Assembly: GCF_000420045.1 (NCBI RefSeq)
Contig: NZ_ATUE01000010.1
Coordinates: 1-64,000 of the forward strand
DNA: 64,000 nt
Source of the DNA: Perlucidibaca piscinae DSM 21586
Lineage (GTDB): Bacteria > Pseudomonadota > Gammaproteobacteria > Pseudomonadales > Moraxellaceae
Direction: 5' to 3'
Positions 35,219 to 43,211 of the stretch are shown in pieces (positions within the stretch are counted from its first letter, which is position 1; each line of letters opens with the position of its first letter). The notes beneath the pieces are model-generated. The model worked only from the letters and a program-made list of their open reading frames with translations. It was not told where the DNA came from and ran no database searches. A program made the translations under genes and the position numbers.

Positions 35219-36823
35219 ATGAGCAACAATGTCTTTGATTACATCGTGGTGGGTGCCGGTTCAGCCGGCTGCGTGGTGGCCTCGCGCCTGACCGAGGACG
35301 CCAATGTTCGCGTTCTGCTGCTCGAGGCGGGCGGCCCGGACACCAGCGTGCTCATCCATGCGCCGGCGGGGGTGGTCGGCATGGTGCCGACCAAGCTCAA
35401 CGTCGCCGGTTACGAGACGGTGCCGCAACCCGGTCTCAACAACCGTCGCGGCTACCAGCCGCGCGGCAAGGTCATGGGGGGCAGCTCGTCGGTCAATGCC
35501 ATGTGCTACGTGCGTGGCAATGCCTGGGACTATGACCACTGGGCCGTGCTCGGCAACCCGGGCTGGTCATTCAAGGACGTGCTGCCGTATTTCCGCAAGT
35601 CCGAAGACAACGACACCTTCGATGACGAGTTCCATGGCAAGGGGGGGCCGCAGGGCGTGACGCTGCCCAGCGATGCCAGCGACCTCAACCAGACCTTCCT
35701 GCAGGCCTGTGCCAACCAGGGCATTCCGACCATTGCCGACTGCAACGGGGCCGACCAGTTCGGCGCCTTCATGTACCAGCGCACCATCAAGGACGGTGAG
35801 CGTGTCAGCACCGCCAAGGCCTTCATCACCCCGCACCTCGGCCGCCCCAACCTGACCGTGCTGACGCATGCCCTGACCGAACGCATCCTCGTCGAGAACG
35901 GGACTGCCATCGGTGTCAGGGTGCGTCTGAAGGACGGTGTGCAGGACTTCATCGCCACCGCCGAAGTCATCGTCAGTGCCGGCGCCTTCGGCTCGCCGCA
36001 GCTGCTCATGCTGTCCGGCATCGGCCCGGCCGCGCACCTGCAGCAGAAGGGAATCGCCGTCGTTCATGACCTGCCCGGCGTGGGTCGCAACCTGCAGGAT
36101 CACATCGATTACGTGATGACCTACCGCATCCCCAGCGACACCGAAAGCTTCGGCTTGTCTCTGCGCGGTGCCGTGGCGGTGACCAAGGGCATCCTGCAGT
36201 GGCGCAACGAGCGGCGCGGCATCATCACCAGCAATTTCGCCGAGTCCGGTGCCTTCTTCATGAGCAAGCCCGGCCTTGATGTGCCGGACATGCAGCTGAT
36301 CTTCATCCCGGCCATCGTCGATGACCATGCCCGCAAGTTCCATCTCGGTCATGGCTACAGCTGCCACCTGACGCTGCTGCGTCCGCGCAGCCGCGGCTCG
36401 GTGACCCTGGTCGACAGCAACCCGGCGACGGCTCCTGCCATCGATCCCGGCTTCCTTGTCGAACCCGAGGACCTGGAAGATCTGGCGCGGGCCGGCCAGA
36501 TGATGCGACGCATTCTCGAGGACAGCGCCTTCGATGCCATTCGCGGCAAGCTGCTCTACGACGTCAAGGCCGATGACCTCGAGGACATGAAGCGCGACAT
36601 CCGCAACCGTGCAGATACCCAGTACCACCCGGTAGGCACCTGCAAGATGGGGCCGGCCAGCGACGGCATGGCCGTGGTCGACCACGCGTTGCGCGTACAT
36701 GGTTTGCGCAATCTGCGTGTTGCCGACGGCTCCATCATGCCCCGTCTGGTTGGCGGCAACACCAATGCTCCCATCATCATGATCGGCGAGAAGCTGGCCG
36801 ACATGCTGCGTCGGGAACATTGA
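35219..36823 (+). CDS. GMC-family alcohol/choline dehydrogenase
   Basis: A 534-residue FAD enzyme of the glucose-methanol-choline family. It starts FDYIVVGAGSAGCVVASRL with the FAD Rossmann motif; GKVMGGSSSVNAMCYVRG (near 85) is GMC signature 1 and GAFGSPQLLMLSGIGP (near 257) signature 2. The C terminus has the active-site HPVGTCKMG and the GGNTNAPIIMIGEKLADM end. The closest named families are AlkJ and BetA, membrane-associated dehydrogenases feeding the quinone pool. Substrate is probably a primary alcohol. The start at 35219 follows AAGAG loosely; 35189 is an alternative. Confidence 0.9.
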   Translation: MSNNVFDYIVVGAGSAGCVVASRLTEDANVRVLLLEAGGPDTSVLIHAPAGVVGMVPTKLNVAGYETVPQPGLNNRRGYQPRGKVMGGSSSVNAMCYVRGNAWDYDHWAVLGNPGWSFKDVLPYFRKSEDNDTFDDEFHGKGGPQGVTLPSDASDLNQTFLQACANQGIPTIADCNGADQFGAFMYQRTIKDGERVSTAKAFITPHLGRPNLTVLTHALTERILVENGTAIGVRVRLKDGVQDFIATAEVIVSAGAFGSPQLLMLSGIGPAAHLQQKGIAVVHDLPGVGRNLQDHIDYVMTYRIPSDTESFGLSLRGAVAVTKGILQWRNERRGIITSNFAESGAFFMSKPGLDVPDMQLIFIPAIVDDHARKFHLGHGYSCHLTLLRPRSRGSVTLVDSNPATAPAIDPGFLVEPEDLEDLARAGQMMRRILEDSAFDAIRGKLLYDVKADDLEDMKRDIRNRADTQYHPVGTCKMGPASDGMAVVDHALRVHGLRNLRVADGSIMPRLVGGNTNAPIIMIGEKLADMLRREH

Positions 36824-36892
36824 CCGGCGTCTGTGCCTGTGCGGGCAACAGTGCTACCCTCGAATGAGGTTGGGGATGTCTGGGTATTCAAG

Positions 36893-37453
36893 ATGCGCAA
36901 ACCGCTCGCACATGGCGTGATCCTGATGGTGTCTGTTCTGCTGGGCGGCTGCCTGGGCGGAATTGACACCAGCTCCCAGTCGTCGGTGCCGGCCGTGACG
37001 CAGGAAAAGAAGCGCCACAGTGCGCTGGCCGTGGCGCGTGCCCTGACCCGGGTGCTGGGCCCGAACGGCATCGAGGTGCGACACATCGGCCCGAGTCATC
37101 AGGTTTTGGTGGTCATGAACGGGGTGCAGGGGTTCCCGCTCGGGCAGACCACCCTGACGTCGGTCATGCAGGCATCGCTGGACAAGATCGCACGCGTGCT
37201 CAACCAGGTGGAGTACAGCCAGGTGCTGATCACCGGTCATACCGATGACATCGGCAGCCAGAGCTACAATGCCGAGCTTTCGCGCGATCGCGCCCGCATG
37301 ATGCTGGATTACCTGAGCCAGCGCGGTCTGCCGCGCAGTCACATGCTGGCCATCGGCAACGGCAAGCTGTTCCCGGTGGCGGACAACGCGACCGAGGCCG
37401 GGCGAGCCGCCAATCGCCGCATGGAAATCAGCATTCAGCTCGTGCCGCGTTGA
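36893..37453 (+). CDS. OmpA-family lipoprotein
   Basis: A 186-residue lipoprotein. The signal peptide ends at the lipobox LLGGC, and the C-terminal half is an OmpA-like peptidoglycan-binding domain: VLITGHTDDIGSQSYNAELSRDRARMMLDYLSQRGL, then AANRRMEISI. It would tether the outer membrane to the cell wall. It is the first gene of a tightly overlapping three-gene operon with the lipase-like lipoprotein and the DUF4105 protein. Confidence 0.88.
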   Translation: MRKPLAHGVILMVSVLLGGCLGGIDTSSQSSVPAVTQEKKRHSALAVARALTRVLGPNGIEVRHIGPSHQVLVVMNGVQGFPLGQTTLTSVMQASLDKIARVLNQVEYSQVLITGHTDDIGSQSYNAELSRDRARMMLDYLSQRGLPRSHMLAIGNGKLFPVADNATEAGRAANRRMEISIQLVPR

Positions 37454-39414
37454 TCGTGCCCGTCGCCGCCCGGCGCCAGCAGCACGCAGCGGGTTTCAAC
37501 ATCCTCGCGCGCCTGTTTTCCGTAGCCGGACTCCTGCTTGCACTGGGGCAGCTGTCGGGCTGTGCCGGGGTCAAGGTCAAGGCCGTTGACGGCACCGACT
37601 ACCTGACCCAGCGCCGCGGCGACGTGCTCACCACCGGCAAGCTCAGCGCGGACACGCGCACCGCCCTGCAGGTTGTCGGCATTGTCGAGAAGACCTGCCT
37701 GCAGGCGCTGGTCAGCTGTCGGGAGGCCCTGCAGCAAAGCACGGGTCTGGATGCCGAGCGCCGTCATGCCGCACTTTCCGAACTCTGGCTGCAGCAGGCG
37801 CAGCGCGGCGGTCTGGCGCTCAACGATGGGCGCCGCGTCGATGCCTATCTGCAGTCGGCGCGTCATGCCTATGTCTACCTGTTCCACAGCGAGCGGGCAG
37901 CCAGTGTGAGGGCTTTCGAGGACCGCCAGACCCAGGTTCGCGACTACTACAACTTTGCCTTGCAGCAGGTGCTCACGGCCCTGTTCGAGAAACCGTTGCC
38001 GACCTGGACCGAGCAGGCGGCACGCAGCGGGCGATTCGAGTTCGAGTATGCCGGCTGGCGCATCGCCGGCAGCCTCAGCGACGTGCGTCTGGCGCGAGGT
38101 CGTCTGCTGCCCGCCAGTCTGCTGCCGGCGGCCTCGCTGTCATTTGCCGGACTGCGCAACCAGTACCGGCGTGACGGTCTGGGTGCCGAGATGGTGGCGG
38201 TGACCGGACAGCGCGTGGTCGAGAGCAATGGCCGTGACCGCACCTTGTCCTGGCATGAGACGCCGTTTCCTGCGCTGACCGCGATTGCCCGCTTCGAGGG
38301 GGACGATGCCGACGCCATCCTGTCGAGTCAGCGCGTCGAGATCTCCGGCTACGATCCTTATCGCCAGGCACGCGTGAGCGTTGCCGGCCAGCCGGTGCCG
38401 CTGGCGGCCAACTTCACCTCGGGCTACGGACTCTGGCTGGCGCGCTCCGGGTTTGCCAGGCAGTCGCTGCTGACCCTGTTCGGGCGCGGTGACGTGCTTG
38501 ATTCTCCGCAGATCTACCTGCTGCAGCCCTTCGATCCGAATCGTCGCATTGTCATCATGCTGCATGGTCTGGCCAGCAGTCCGGAAGCCTGGATCAATGT
38601 CGCTAACGAGGTGCTGGGTGACGAGACCCTGCGTCAGCGCTACCAGATCTGGCATCTGTACTATCCGACCAATCTGCCGGTGCCGTTCAACCACAAGGCC
38701 ATTCGCGACGTCATCGTGCAGGCCCTGCAGCACTTCGATCCGGCCGGACAGTCGGCGGCCAGTCGTGACATGGTGCTGGTCGGGCACAGCATGGGCGGGG
38801 TGTTGTCGCGCTTGCTGGTCAGTCGTGCCGACGAGGGTGACTGGGAGATCTTCCGGCAGCATCTGCCGCAGGGCAGCCAGCGTCAGCTGCCGCGCAAGCT
38901 CAAGCCGTATCTGACCTTTGCGCCACTGCCCATGGTCAGTCGCGCCATCTTCGTGGCGGCGCCGCATCGCGGCACGGCCTATGCCGATCGGGGCATTCCC
39001 CGTGCCCTGGCCAGTCTCGTGCGATTGCCGGTGTCCAGTGTCGCCCGCCTCAAGGAAATCGGCCAGATACTGGTGGATCCCGCCGGTACCAGCAGCGTCA
39101 GCCTGAGCCGGCCATTGAACAGCATAGACAACCTCAGTGATCGTGACCCGTACATCCAGTGGGCCGCGCAGTTGCCGGTCAGTCCCGGCGTGATCTATCA
39201 CAGCATCATGGGCAACGACACGCCAGACCAGCCGCTGCAGGACTCCAGCGACGGGGTGGTGCCGTATCGCAGTGCGCATCTGCCGGGAGCTGCATCCGAG
39301 CTGGTGCTGCCTTCCTGGCACAGCGTGCAGGAGACACCGCAGGCGATTGTCGAGATTCGTCGCATCCTGCAGGCCCATCTCGAGGGGCGCGTGGCCCGGG
39401 CTGACGCGCAGTGA
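37450..39414 (+). CDS. Large alpha/beta-hydrolase lipoprotein
   Basis: A 654-residue secreted hydrolase. A signal peptide with lipobox LSGC is followed by about 300 residues without a recognised domain. From about 360 there is an alpha/beta hydrolase: RIVIMLHGLASSPEAWINVANEVL, the nucleophile elbow GHSMGGVLSRLL (about 440), an Asp in DSSDGVVPY and His in LPSWHSVQETPQA, giving a plausible Ser-Asp-His triad. The start is TTG at 37450 (overlapping the previous TGA by 4 bp) or GTG at 37456; no good ribosome site is seen, so coupling is likely. It overlaps the next gene by 4 bp (GTGA). An envelope lipase or esterase is inferred. Confidence 0.75.
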   Translation: MIVPVAARRQQHAAGFNILARLFSVAGLLLALGQLSGCAGVKVKAVDGTDYLTQRRGDVLTTGKLSADTRTALQVVGIVEKTCLQALVSCREALQQSTGLDAERRHAALSELWLQQAQRGGLALNDGRRVDAYLQSARHAYVYLFHSERAASVRAFEDRQTQVRDYYNFALQQVLTALFEKPLPTWTEQAARSGRFEFEYAGWRIAGSLSDVRLARGRLLPASLLPAASLSFAGLRNQYRRDGLGAEMVAVTGQRVVESNGRDRTLSWHETPFPALTAIARFEGDDADAILSSQRVEISGYDPYRQARVSVAGQPVPLAANFTSGYGLWLARSGFARQSLLTLFGRGDVLDSPQIYLLQPFDPNRRIVIMLHGLASSPEAWINVANEVLGDETLRQRYQIWHLYYPTNLPVPFNHKAIRDVIVQALQHFDPAGQSAASRDMVLVGHSMGGVLSRLLVSRADEGDWEIFRQHLPQGSQRQLPRKLKPYLTFAPLPMVSRAIFVAAPHRGTAYADRGIPRALASLVRLPVSSVARLKEIGQILVDPAGTSSVSLSRPLNSIDNLSDRDPYIQWAAQLPVSPGVIYHSIMGNDTPDQPLQDSSDGVVPYRSAHLPGAASELVLPSWHSVQETPQAIVEIRRILQAHLEGRVARADAQ

Positions 39415-40436
39415 GGCGCTGGCTGCGCTGGTTTCTGCAAGGGCTGATCTGTCTGCTGCTGCTGGCGCTGACGGCTTGGTCCGTGCTGGCGGTGCATTTC
39501 CGTCTGGCCCTGGATTCGCCCTGGCTGCAGCTGGCCATGGTGCTGGTCGGCCTGTCCGGCGTGGCGGCCTGCACGGGCGTCTGCTGGTCGCGCCGGCGCC
39601 GTGTCCTGCTGGGCGGCGGGCTTCTGGTTCTGTCCGTGACCGGTCTCTGGTGGCAGACGGTGCAGCCCTCCAACCAGCGTGACTGGATGGATGAAGTGGC
39701 GCATACCCTGACCGGGGAGGTGCGTGGTGATGAGCTGCTGCTGCACAACGTGCGCAATTTTCACTGGCGCAGCGAAACCGACTACGACATCCGCTGGGAG
39801 ACGCGGCGTCATGACCTGCGCCAGCTGCAGTCCGCCGACCTGACAGTGACCACCTGGGGCATGCCGGCGATTGCCCACATCATGGTGTCGTTCGGCTTTG
39901 CCGATGGCCGTTTTCTGGCGTTCTCGGTGGAAACGCGCAAGCAGCGTGGCGAGGTCTATGACGAGCTGGCCGGTTTCTTCAAGGAATACGAGCTGAGTGT
40001 GCTGGGGGCTGACGAGCGGGATGTCATTCGTCTGCGCACCAATGTCCGTCATGAGCAGGTCTCGCTCTACCGGCTGGCCCTGAGTCCGCAGCAGCAGCGT
40101 GCCTTGCTGCTGGAATACGTGGCGACCGCCAATGCGCTGGCGCGCACGCCACGCTTCTATCATGCCCTGACGGCGAACTGCACGACCGTGGTGTTTGCCA
40201 TGGCACGGCAGATTCTCGGTGATCTGCCGGCGGACTACCGGATTCTGCTGACCGGATACCTGCCCGGTTACGTCCAGGAGATCGGCGGCTTGATGCCGGG
40301 CTACACGCTGTCCGAGCTGTCCCGGCGCGGAGCGATCAACGACCGGGCTCTGGCTGCGGATCGATCAACGGATTTTTCACGCCTGATCCGGGTTGGGGTT
40401 CCAGGCTGGGAGCCTCTGACTTCGTCACCCCATTGA
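39411..40436 (+). CDS. DUF4105 membrane protein
   Basis: A 341-residue protein. Two or three N-terminal helices (about 5-82) precede a periplasmic domain matching DUF4105, with LHNVRNFHWRSETDYDIRWETRRHDL, SFGFADGRFLAFSVETRKQRGEVYDELAGFFKEYEL and the Cys-containing LTANCTTVVFAMARQI. The strictly placed Cys and His suggest a thiol peptidase-like fold, but no activity is known for these proteins. It starts on GTG overlapping the stop of the hydrolase gene, so it is the last member of the envelope operon. Confidence 0.82.
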   Translation: MRRWLRWFLQGLICLLLLALTAWSVLAVHFRLALDSPWLQLAMVLVGLSGVAACTGVCWSRRRRVLLGGGLLVLSVTGLWWQTVQPSNQRDWMDEVAHTLTGEVRGDELLLHNVRNFHWRSETDYDIRWETRRHDLRQLQSADLTVTTWGMPAIAHIMVSFGFADGRFLAFSVETRKQRGEVYDELAGFFKEYELSVLGADERDVIRLRTNVRHEQVSLYRLALSPQQQRALLLEYVATANALARTPRFYHALTANCTTVVFAMARQILGDLPADYRILLTGYLPGYVQEIGGLMPGYTLSELSRRGAINDRALAADRSTDFSRLIRVGVPGWEPLTSSPH

Positions 40437-40497
40437 CCGGCTGATGCGGTACGGCGCCCCAGCGATTGCGTCTGGTCTGACCACGCCGCAGGGTCAG

Positions 40498-40884
40498 CTA
40501 CACGCCGATGTGCAGCACATTGAGACCAGGCACCAGCAGCAGCAGCGCCCAGACGCCGGATTGGCCGATGTCATGATGACGTCTGATGGCGAGACCGGCG
40601 ATGTAGGACAGCCAGAGCAGCATGCTGTAAACGAACAGCGGCCATTCCAGATCCAGCGACACGCCCAGTGCCAGGAACAGCTTCGATGCCAGCAGGCCGT
40701 AGCCGAGCACAAGGATCACCAACGAGAAGCTGAGCCGGACCAGGTAGTCGATGCGGCTGAGGCGTCCCCGGCCATGCAGCAGCGGCAGCAAGCGCCAGAG
40801 CAGCAGCGACAGCAGCACCCCGAGCAGCAGCCATTCCAGCGGATGTTGCGAAACACTTTCTGCGAGACCGAGTGCGTGTTGCAT
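40498..40884 (-). CDS. DUF805 family membrane protein
   Basis: A 128-residue protein with four predicted helices. GRLSRIDYLVRLSFSLVILV and AGLAIRRHHDIGQSGVWALLLLVPGLNVL are the two signatures of DUF805 (YhaH-like), of unknown function. The ATG at 40884 is preceded by AGGTGG; upstream extension to 40977 is unsupported. Its upstream region carries the symmetrical box at 40899-40918. Confidence 0.83.
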   Translation of the reverse strand: MQHALGLAESVSQHPLEWLLLGVLLSLLLWRLLPLLHGRGRLSRIDYLVRLSFSLVILVLGYGLLASKLFLALGVSLDLEWPLFVYSMLLWLSYIAGLAIRRHHDIGQSGVWALLLLVPGLNVLHIGV

Positions 40885-40898
40885 GAGCACCACCTTGG

Positions 40899-40918
40899 TT
40901 GTAGGGAATTTCCTACAA
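40899..40918 (+). promoter_or_regulatory. GacA/LetA-type upstream activating site
   Basis: TTGTAGGGAATTTCCTACAA is a perfect 7-bp inverted repeat with a 6-bp centre. Its core TGTAGG-N6-CCTACA closely matches the GacA consensus TGTAAG-N6-CTTACA that activates rsmX/Y/Z genes, usually from about 180 bp upstream. Here the centre is about 180 bp before the predicted small-RNA start. It also lies 15 bp upstream of the DUF805 start codon on the other strand. Confidence 0.6.
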
Positions 40919-41053
40919 GAGCTGTAGTCATATCCTGAATATGGCCGCGGATCAAGCTGACGAAACTGGATAGTCACTTTTCAAGTGACTGTTATGAATG
41001 AATTAATTTTTTGATCGTAAGCAAGTTTTCCAGCGTGATGCATTTCGGTGAGG

Positions 41054-41081
41054 TTGTGTTGCGTTTCTGCAACCGTAAAAT
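41054..41081 (+). promoter_or_regulatory. Promoter of the GGA-hairpin small RNA
   Basis: TTGTGT (41054-41059), a 16-bp spacer and TAAAAT (41076-41081) predict a start near 41088, just before the first GGA hairpin. The -35 is imperfect, consistent with need for an activator such as GacA. Confidence 0.55.
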
Positions 41082-41087
41082 GGAACC

Positions 41088-41245
41088 CATGCCAAGGAGG
41101 CAGATCGCAGGAAGCGGTCACGCAGCAGGACGCTGCAGACAGGGAAGAGGGCCGGAGTGCCCATGCTCAGGGATGGAGCATCAAGGACGATTCCTCGCCA
41201 AGGATGGCGATGAAAATGAAAAAAGGACCGTAAGGTCCTTTTTTT
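41088..41245 (+). ncRNA. CsrA/RsmA-sequestering small RNA (RsmX/Y/Z- or CsrB-like)
   Basis: About 158 nt with no protein frame of merit. It folds by eye into a row of short stems each exposing GGA in its loop: TGCC[AAGGA]GGCA 41090-41102; GATCGC[AGGAA]GCGGTC 41103-41119; GCAGC[AGGAC]GCTGC 41122-41136; GGGC[CGGAGT]GCCC 41149-41162; ATGCTC[AGGGATG]GAGCAT 41163-41181; TCGCC[AAGGAT]GGCGA 41195-41210. Unpaired GGGA (41142-41145) and AAGGA (41183-41187) add sites. It ends in the terminator AAAAGGACC/GGTCCTTTT. Repeated GGA loops are the hallmark of RNAs that titrate the translational regulator CsrA/RsmA. The family assignment rests on structure, not on sequence identity. Confidence 0.82.
41221..41245 (+). 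terminator. Bidirectional intrinsic terminator
   Basis: AAAAGGACC-GTAA-GGTCCTTTT followed by three more T on the + strand and preceded by A-rich sequence, so it can end both the small RNA (+) and the convergent doxX transcript (-). Confidence 0.9.
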
Positions 41246-41327
41246 ATGCTCGCGATTCAGATCCTGATGTTGCCGGACCTGACAGCGGTTCGGCAGCGGA
41301 TACCGAAGTACCCGCTGCCGGTCAGCG

Positions 41328-41759
41328 TCAGCGCGTTTCGCCGTCGAGGCTGAGGCGACCACCACCGAACACGGTGAAGGCAAGCAGACCACCGGCCATG
41401 GCCAGGTTCTTCATGAACATGATCTGCTGCATCTGGTCGGCACCGCCGTGGAAGATCACGCCGGAGACGATGCTGAACACGGCCAGCGCGAGTGCAGCCA
41501 GACGGGTCTGGAAGCCGGCCACCAGGGCCAGGCCGCCACCGATCTCGAGCAGGATGACCAGCGGCAGCAAGGCGCCGGGCAGGCCCATGGATTCCATGTA
41601 GCCGGCGGTGCCGGCATAGCCGTCACCGAGCTTGCTGACGCCGGCGCTGATGAAGATGGCAGCCATCAGGATGCGGGCGGCGAGAATCAGGACGCTGTTG
41701 AGGGCGGGCTGGGCAACCACATCGGCAACAGTCTGGTTGATCTGACGGAAAAGATTCAT
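41328..41759 (-). CDS. DoxX family membrane protein
   Basis: A 143-residue paralogue of the protein at 29020-29454: ARILMAAIFISAGVSKLGDGY, PGALLPLVILLEIGGGLALVAGFQTRLAALALAVF and FHGGADQMQQIMFMKNLAMAGGLLAFTVFGGGRLSLD. Four membrane helices. It is most similar to the DoxX proteins encoded as single genes next to LysR regulators, but none is adjacent here. AGGAGTAACACC precedes the ATG. It is convergent with the small RNA and shares its terminator. Confidence 0.88.
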   Translation of the reverse strand: MNLFRQINQTVADVVAQPALNSVLILAARILMAAIFISAGVSKLGDGYAGTAGYMESMGLPGALLPLVILLEIGGGLALVAGFQTRLAALALAVFSIVSGVIFHGGADQMQQIMFMKNLAMAGGLLAFTVFGGGRLSLDGETR

Positions 41760-41879
41760 GGTGTTACTCCTGGCGATTCGGGGGTGTGGGGGCGTTGTCC
41801 CTGAAGCAAATCCTATGGGGAGTGATGAGGGAGCACTAGTCCATCTTTTCGGGACAGATTGTTGCTTTCAAGAAACCAA

Positions 41880-42896
41880 TCAGCCCCCCGTGACATTCAT
41901 GAAGCGCACCAGCTGCACCTGATCAGTCTCGAATTCGTGGCGTGCCGGCTTGCTCTGCAGCGCCGTGTGCAGCGCGTGCAGCAGCGGCTGGTCATCCTGG
42001 GGATGCTCACGCAGCAGGGCACGCATATCCAGTCCCTGCTCGTGACCGAGGCAGAGCAGCAGGCGGCCGTCTGCCGTCATGCGCAGGCGGTTGCAGCTGC
42101 CGCAGAAATTCTGCGAATGCGGCGATATGAAGCCCACGCGAGTGCCCGGGTGGTCGCTCAGGCGCACATAGCGTGCCGGCCCGCCACTGCGGTGATCGCT
42201 GTCTTCGAGACGGAAGTGCCGCTCCAGCTGCCGGCGTATGTCGGCACTGGCCATGAAGTTCTCGCCACGGGCGCGACCGACCTCGCCCAGCGGCATCTCC
42301 TCGATGAAGCTGATGTCAAAACCCTGTGTGATGGCATAGCGCACCAGGGGGACGATTTCGTCGTCGTTGCGTCCGGCCATGAGCACCGTGTTCAGCTTGA
42401 TGCCGGCAAAGCCGGCATGGCGCGCGGCGTCGAGACCGGCCAGAACGCGCTCCAGGCGACCGTGTCGTGTCAGTTGCCGAAAACGTTCCGGCTGCAGGCT
42501 GTCGAGACTGACATTGATGCGGCTGACGCCAGCGGCGGCCAGGGGGGAGGCGAGCTGCTCCAGCTGCGACCCGTTGCTGGTCAGCACCAGCTCGTGCAGG
42601 CCGGGCAGGGCGGAAATGCGCTGGCAGAGCGTGACGATGTCAGGACGGATCAGCGGTTCGCCGCCGGTGAGACGGATCTTGCGGATGCCGGCACGCACGA
42701 ACAGTGCGGCGGTCCGGTACAGCTCATCCGCGCTCAGCAGTGCCTGCCGGGGCATGAAGGTCATGTCGTCGGCCATGCAGTAGATGCAGCGGAAATCGCA
42801 GCGGTCGGTCACCGACAGACGCAGATAGTCGATGTGGCGGCCCAGTCCGTCGACCAGGGCAGGTTCCGGGTGGCTCGGCAGATGCCGCGAGGTCAT
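41880..42896 (-). CDS. moaA: GTP 3',8-cyclase, molybdopterin biosynthesis
   Basis: A 338-residue radical SAM enzyme catalysing the first step of molybdenum cofactor synthesis. The SAM cluster motif is C33-x3-C37-x2-C40 (CDFRCIYC); RLTGGEPLIRPD follows; the second cluster is in NFCGSCNRLRMT...LLLCLG; and the protein ends in the double glycine needed for activity. The ATG at 42896 has AGGAG upstream (10-bp spacing). It is divergent from nasT, which fits a need for the Mo cofactor by nitrate reductase; no nitrate reductase gene is in the window. Confidence 0.93.
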   Translation of the reverse strand: MTSRHLPSHPEPALVDGLGRHIDYLRLSVTDRCDFRCIYCMADDMTFMPRQALLSADELYRTAALFVRAGIRKIRLTGGEPLIRPDIVTLCQRISALPGLHELVLTSNGSQLEQLASPLAAAGVSRINVSLDSLQPERFRQLTRHGRLERVLAGLDAARHAGFAGIKLNTVLMAGRNDDEIVPLVRYAITQGFDISFIEEMPLGEVGRARGENFMASADIRRQLERHFRLEDSDHRSGGPARYVRLSDHPGTRVGFISPHSQNFCGSCNRLRMTADGRLLLCLGHEQGLDMRALLREHPQDDQPLLHALHTALQSKPARHEFETDQVQLVRFMNVTGG

Positions 42897-43108
42897 GTCG
42901 GTCAGACTCCTGATGGTCGGCATGACACGGTACAGGCCCATGTGCCGCTGGCAGCGGGGCACGACGCACGCTGCCGGTTCGCCTGCAGAGCAGGAAGCGT
43001 GCCAGTGTGGTCAGGCAGGCGAAATGCCGACAAGGCCTGCATCCGTGCTGTCAGGCGCGGATGTCTTCACAGTATGCCTGCTCCGGTGCAGGGCAGGCGA
43101 GCGCTAGC

Positions 43109-43125
43109 TGCGCCGTGCTGGTGCG
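43109..43125 (+). promoter_or_regulatory. Candidate NtrC-binding site
   Basis: TGCGCCGTGCTGGTGCG resembles the NtrC consensus TGCACC-N5-GGTGCA with two mismatches, 42 bp upstream of the sigma-54 box. A second GGTGCA half-site is at 43085-43090. With the promoter this accounts for the 315-bp moaA-nasT gap; no moaA promoter was assigned. Confidence 0.45.
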
Positions 43126-43166
43126 ATGCACGATGCGCCCGGGCGGGGGCGCAGGTGTCAGGACGA

Positions 43167-43182
43167 TGGCATGTCCCTTGCT
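43167..43182 (+). promoter_or_regulatory. Sigma-54 promoter of nasTS
   Basis: TGGCATGTCCCTTGCT matches the sigma-54 -24/-12 consensus TGGCAC(G)-N4-TTGCW with exact GG/GC spacing, 29 bp before the nasT GTG start. It predicts nitrogen-limitation control through RpoN and NtrC. Confidence 0.8.
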
Positions 43183-43211
43183 TGGCATTGACGGATCCAA
43201 GGAGTGACTCC

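Noticed and set aside
41011..41601. 196-codon plus-strand frame across the small RNA and doxX
   Set aside because: Passes through the terminator and antisense to doxX; the first part is explained by the GGA-hairpin RNA.
41859..43211. N-terminal extension of nasT by about 450 codons
   Set aside because: It runs antisense through moaA; the GTG at 43212 has a good ribosome site and gives the normal NasT length.
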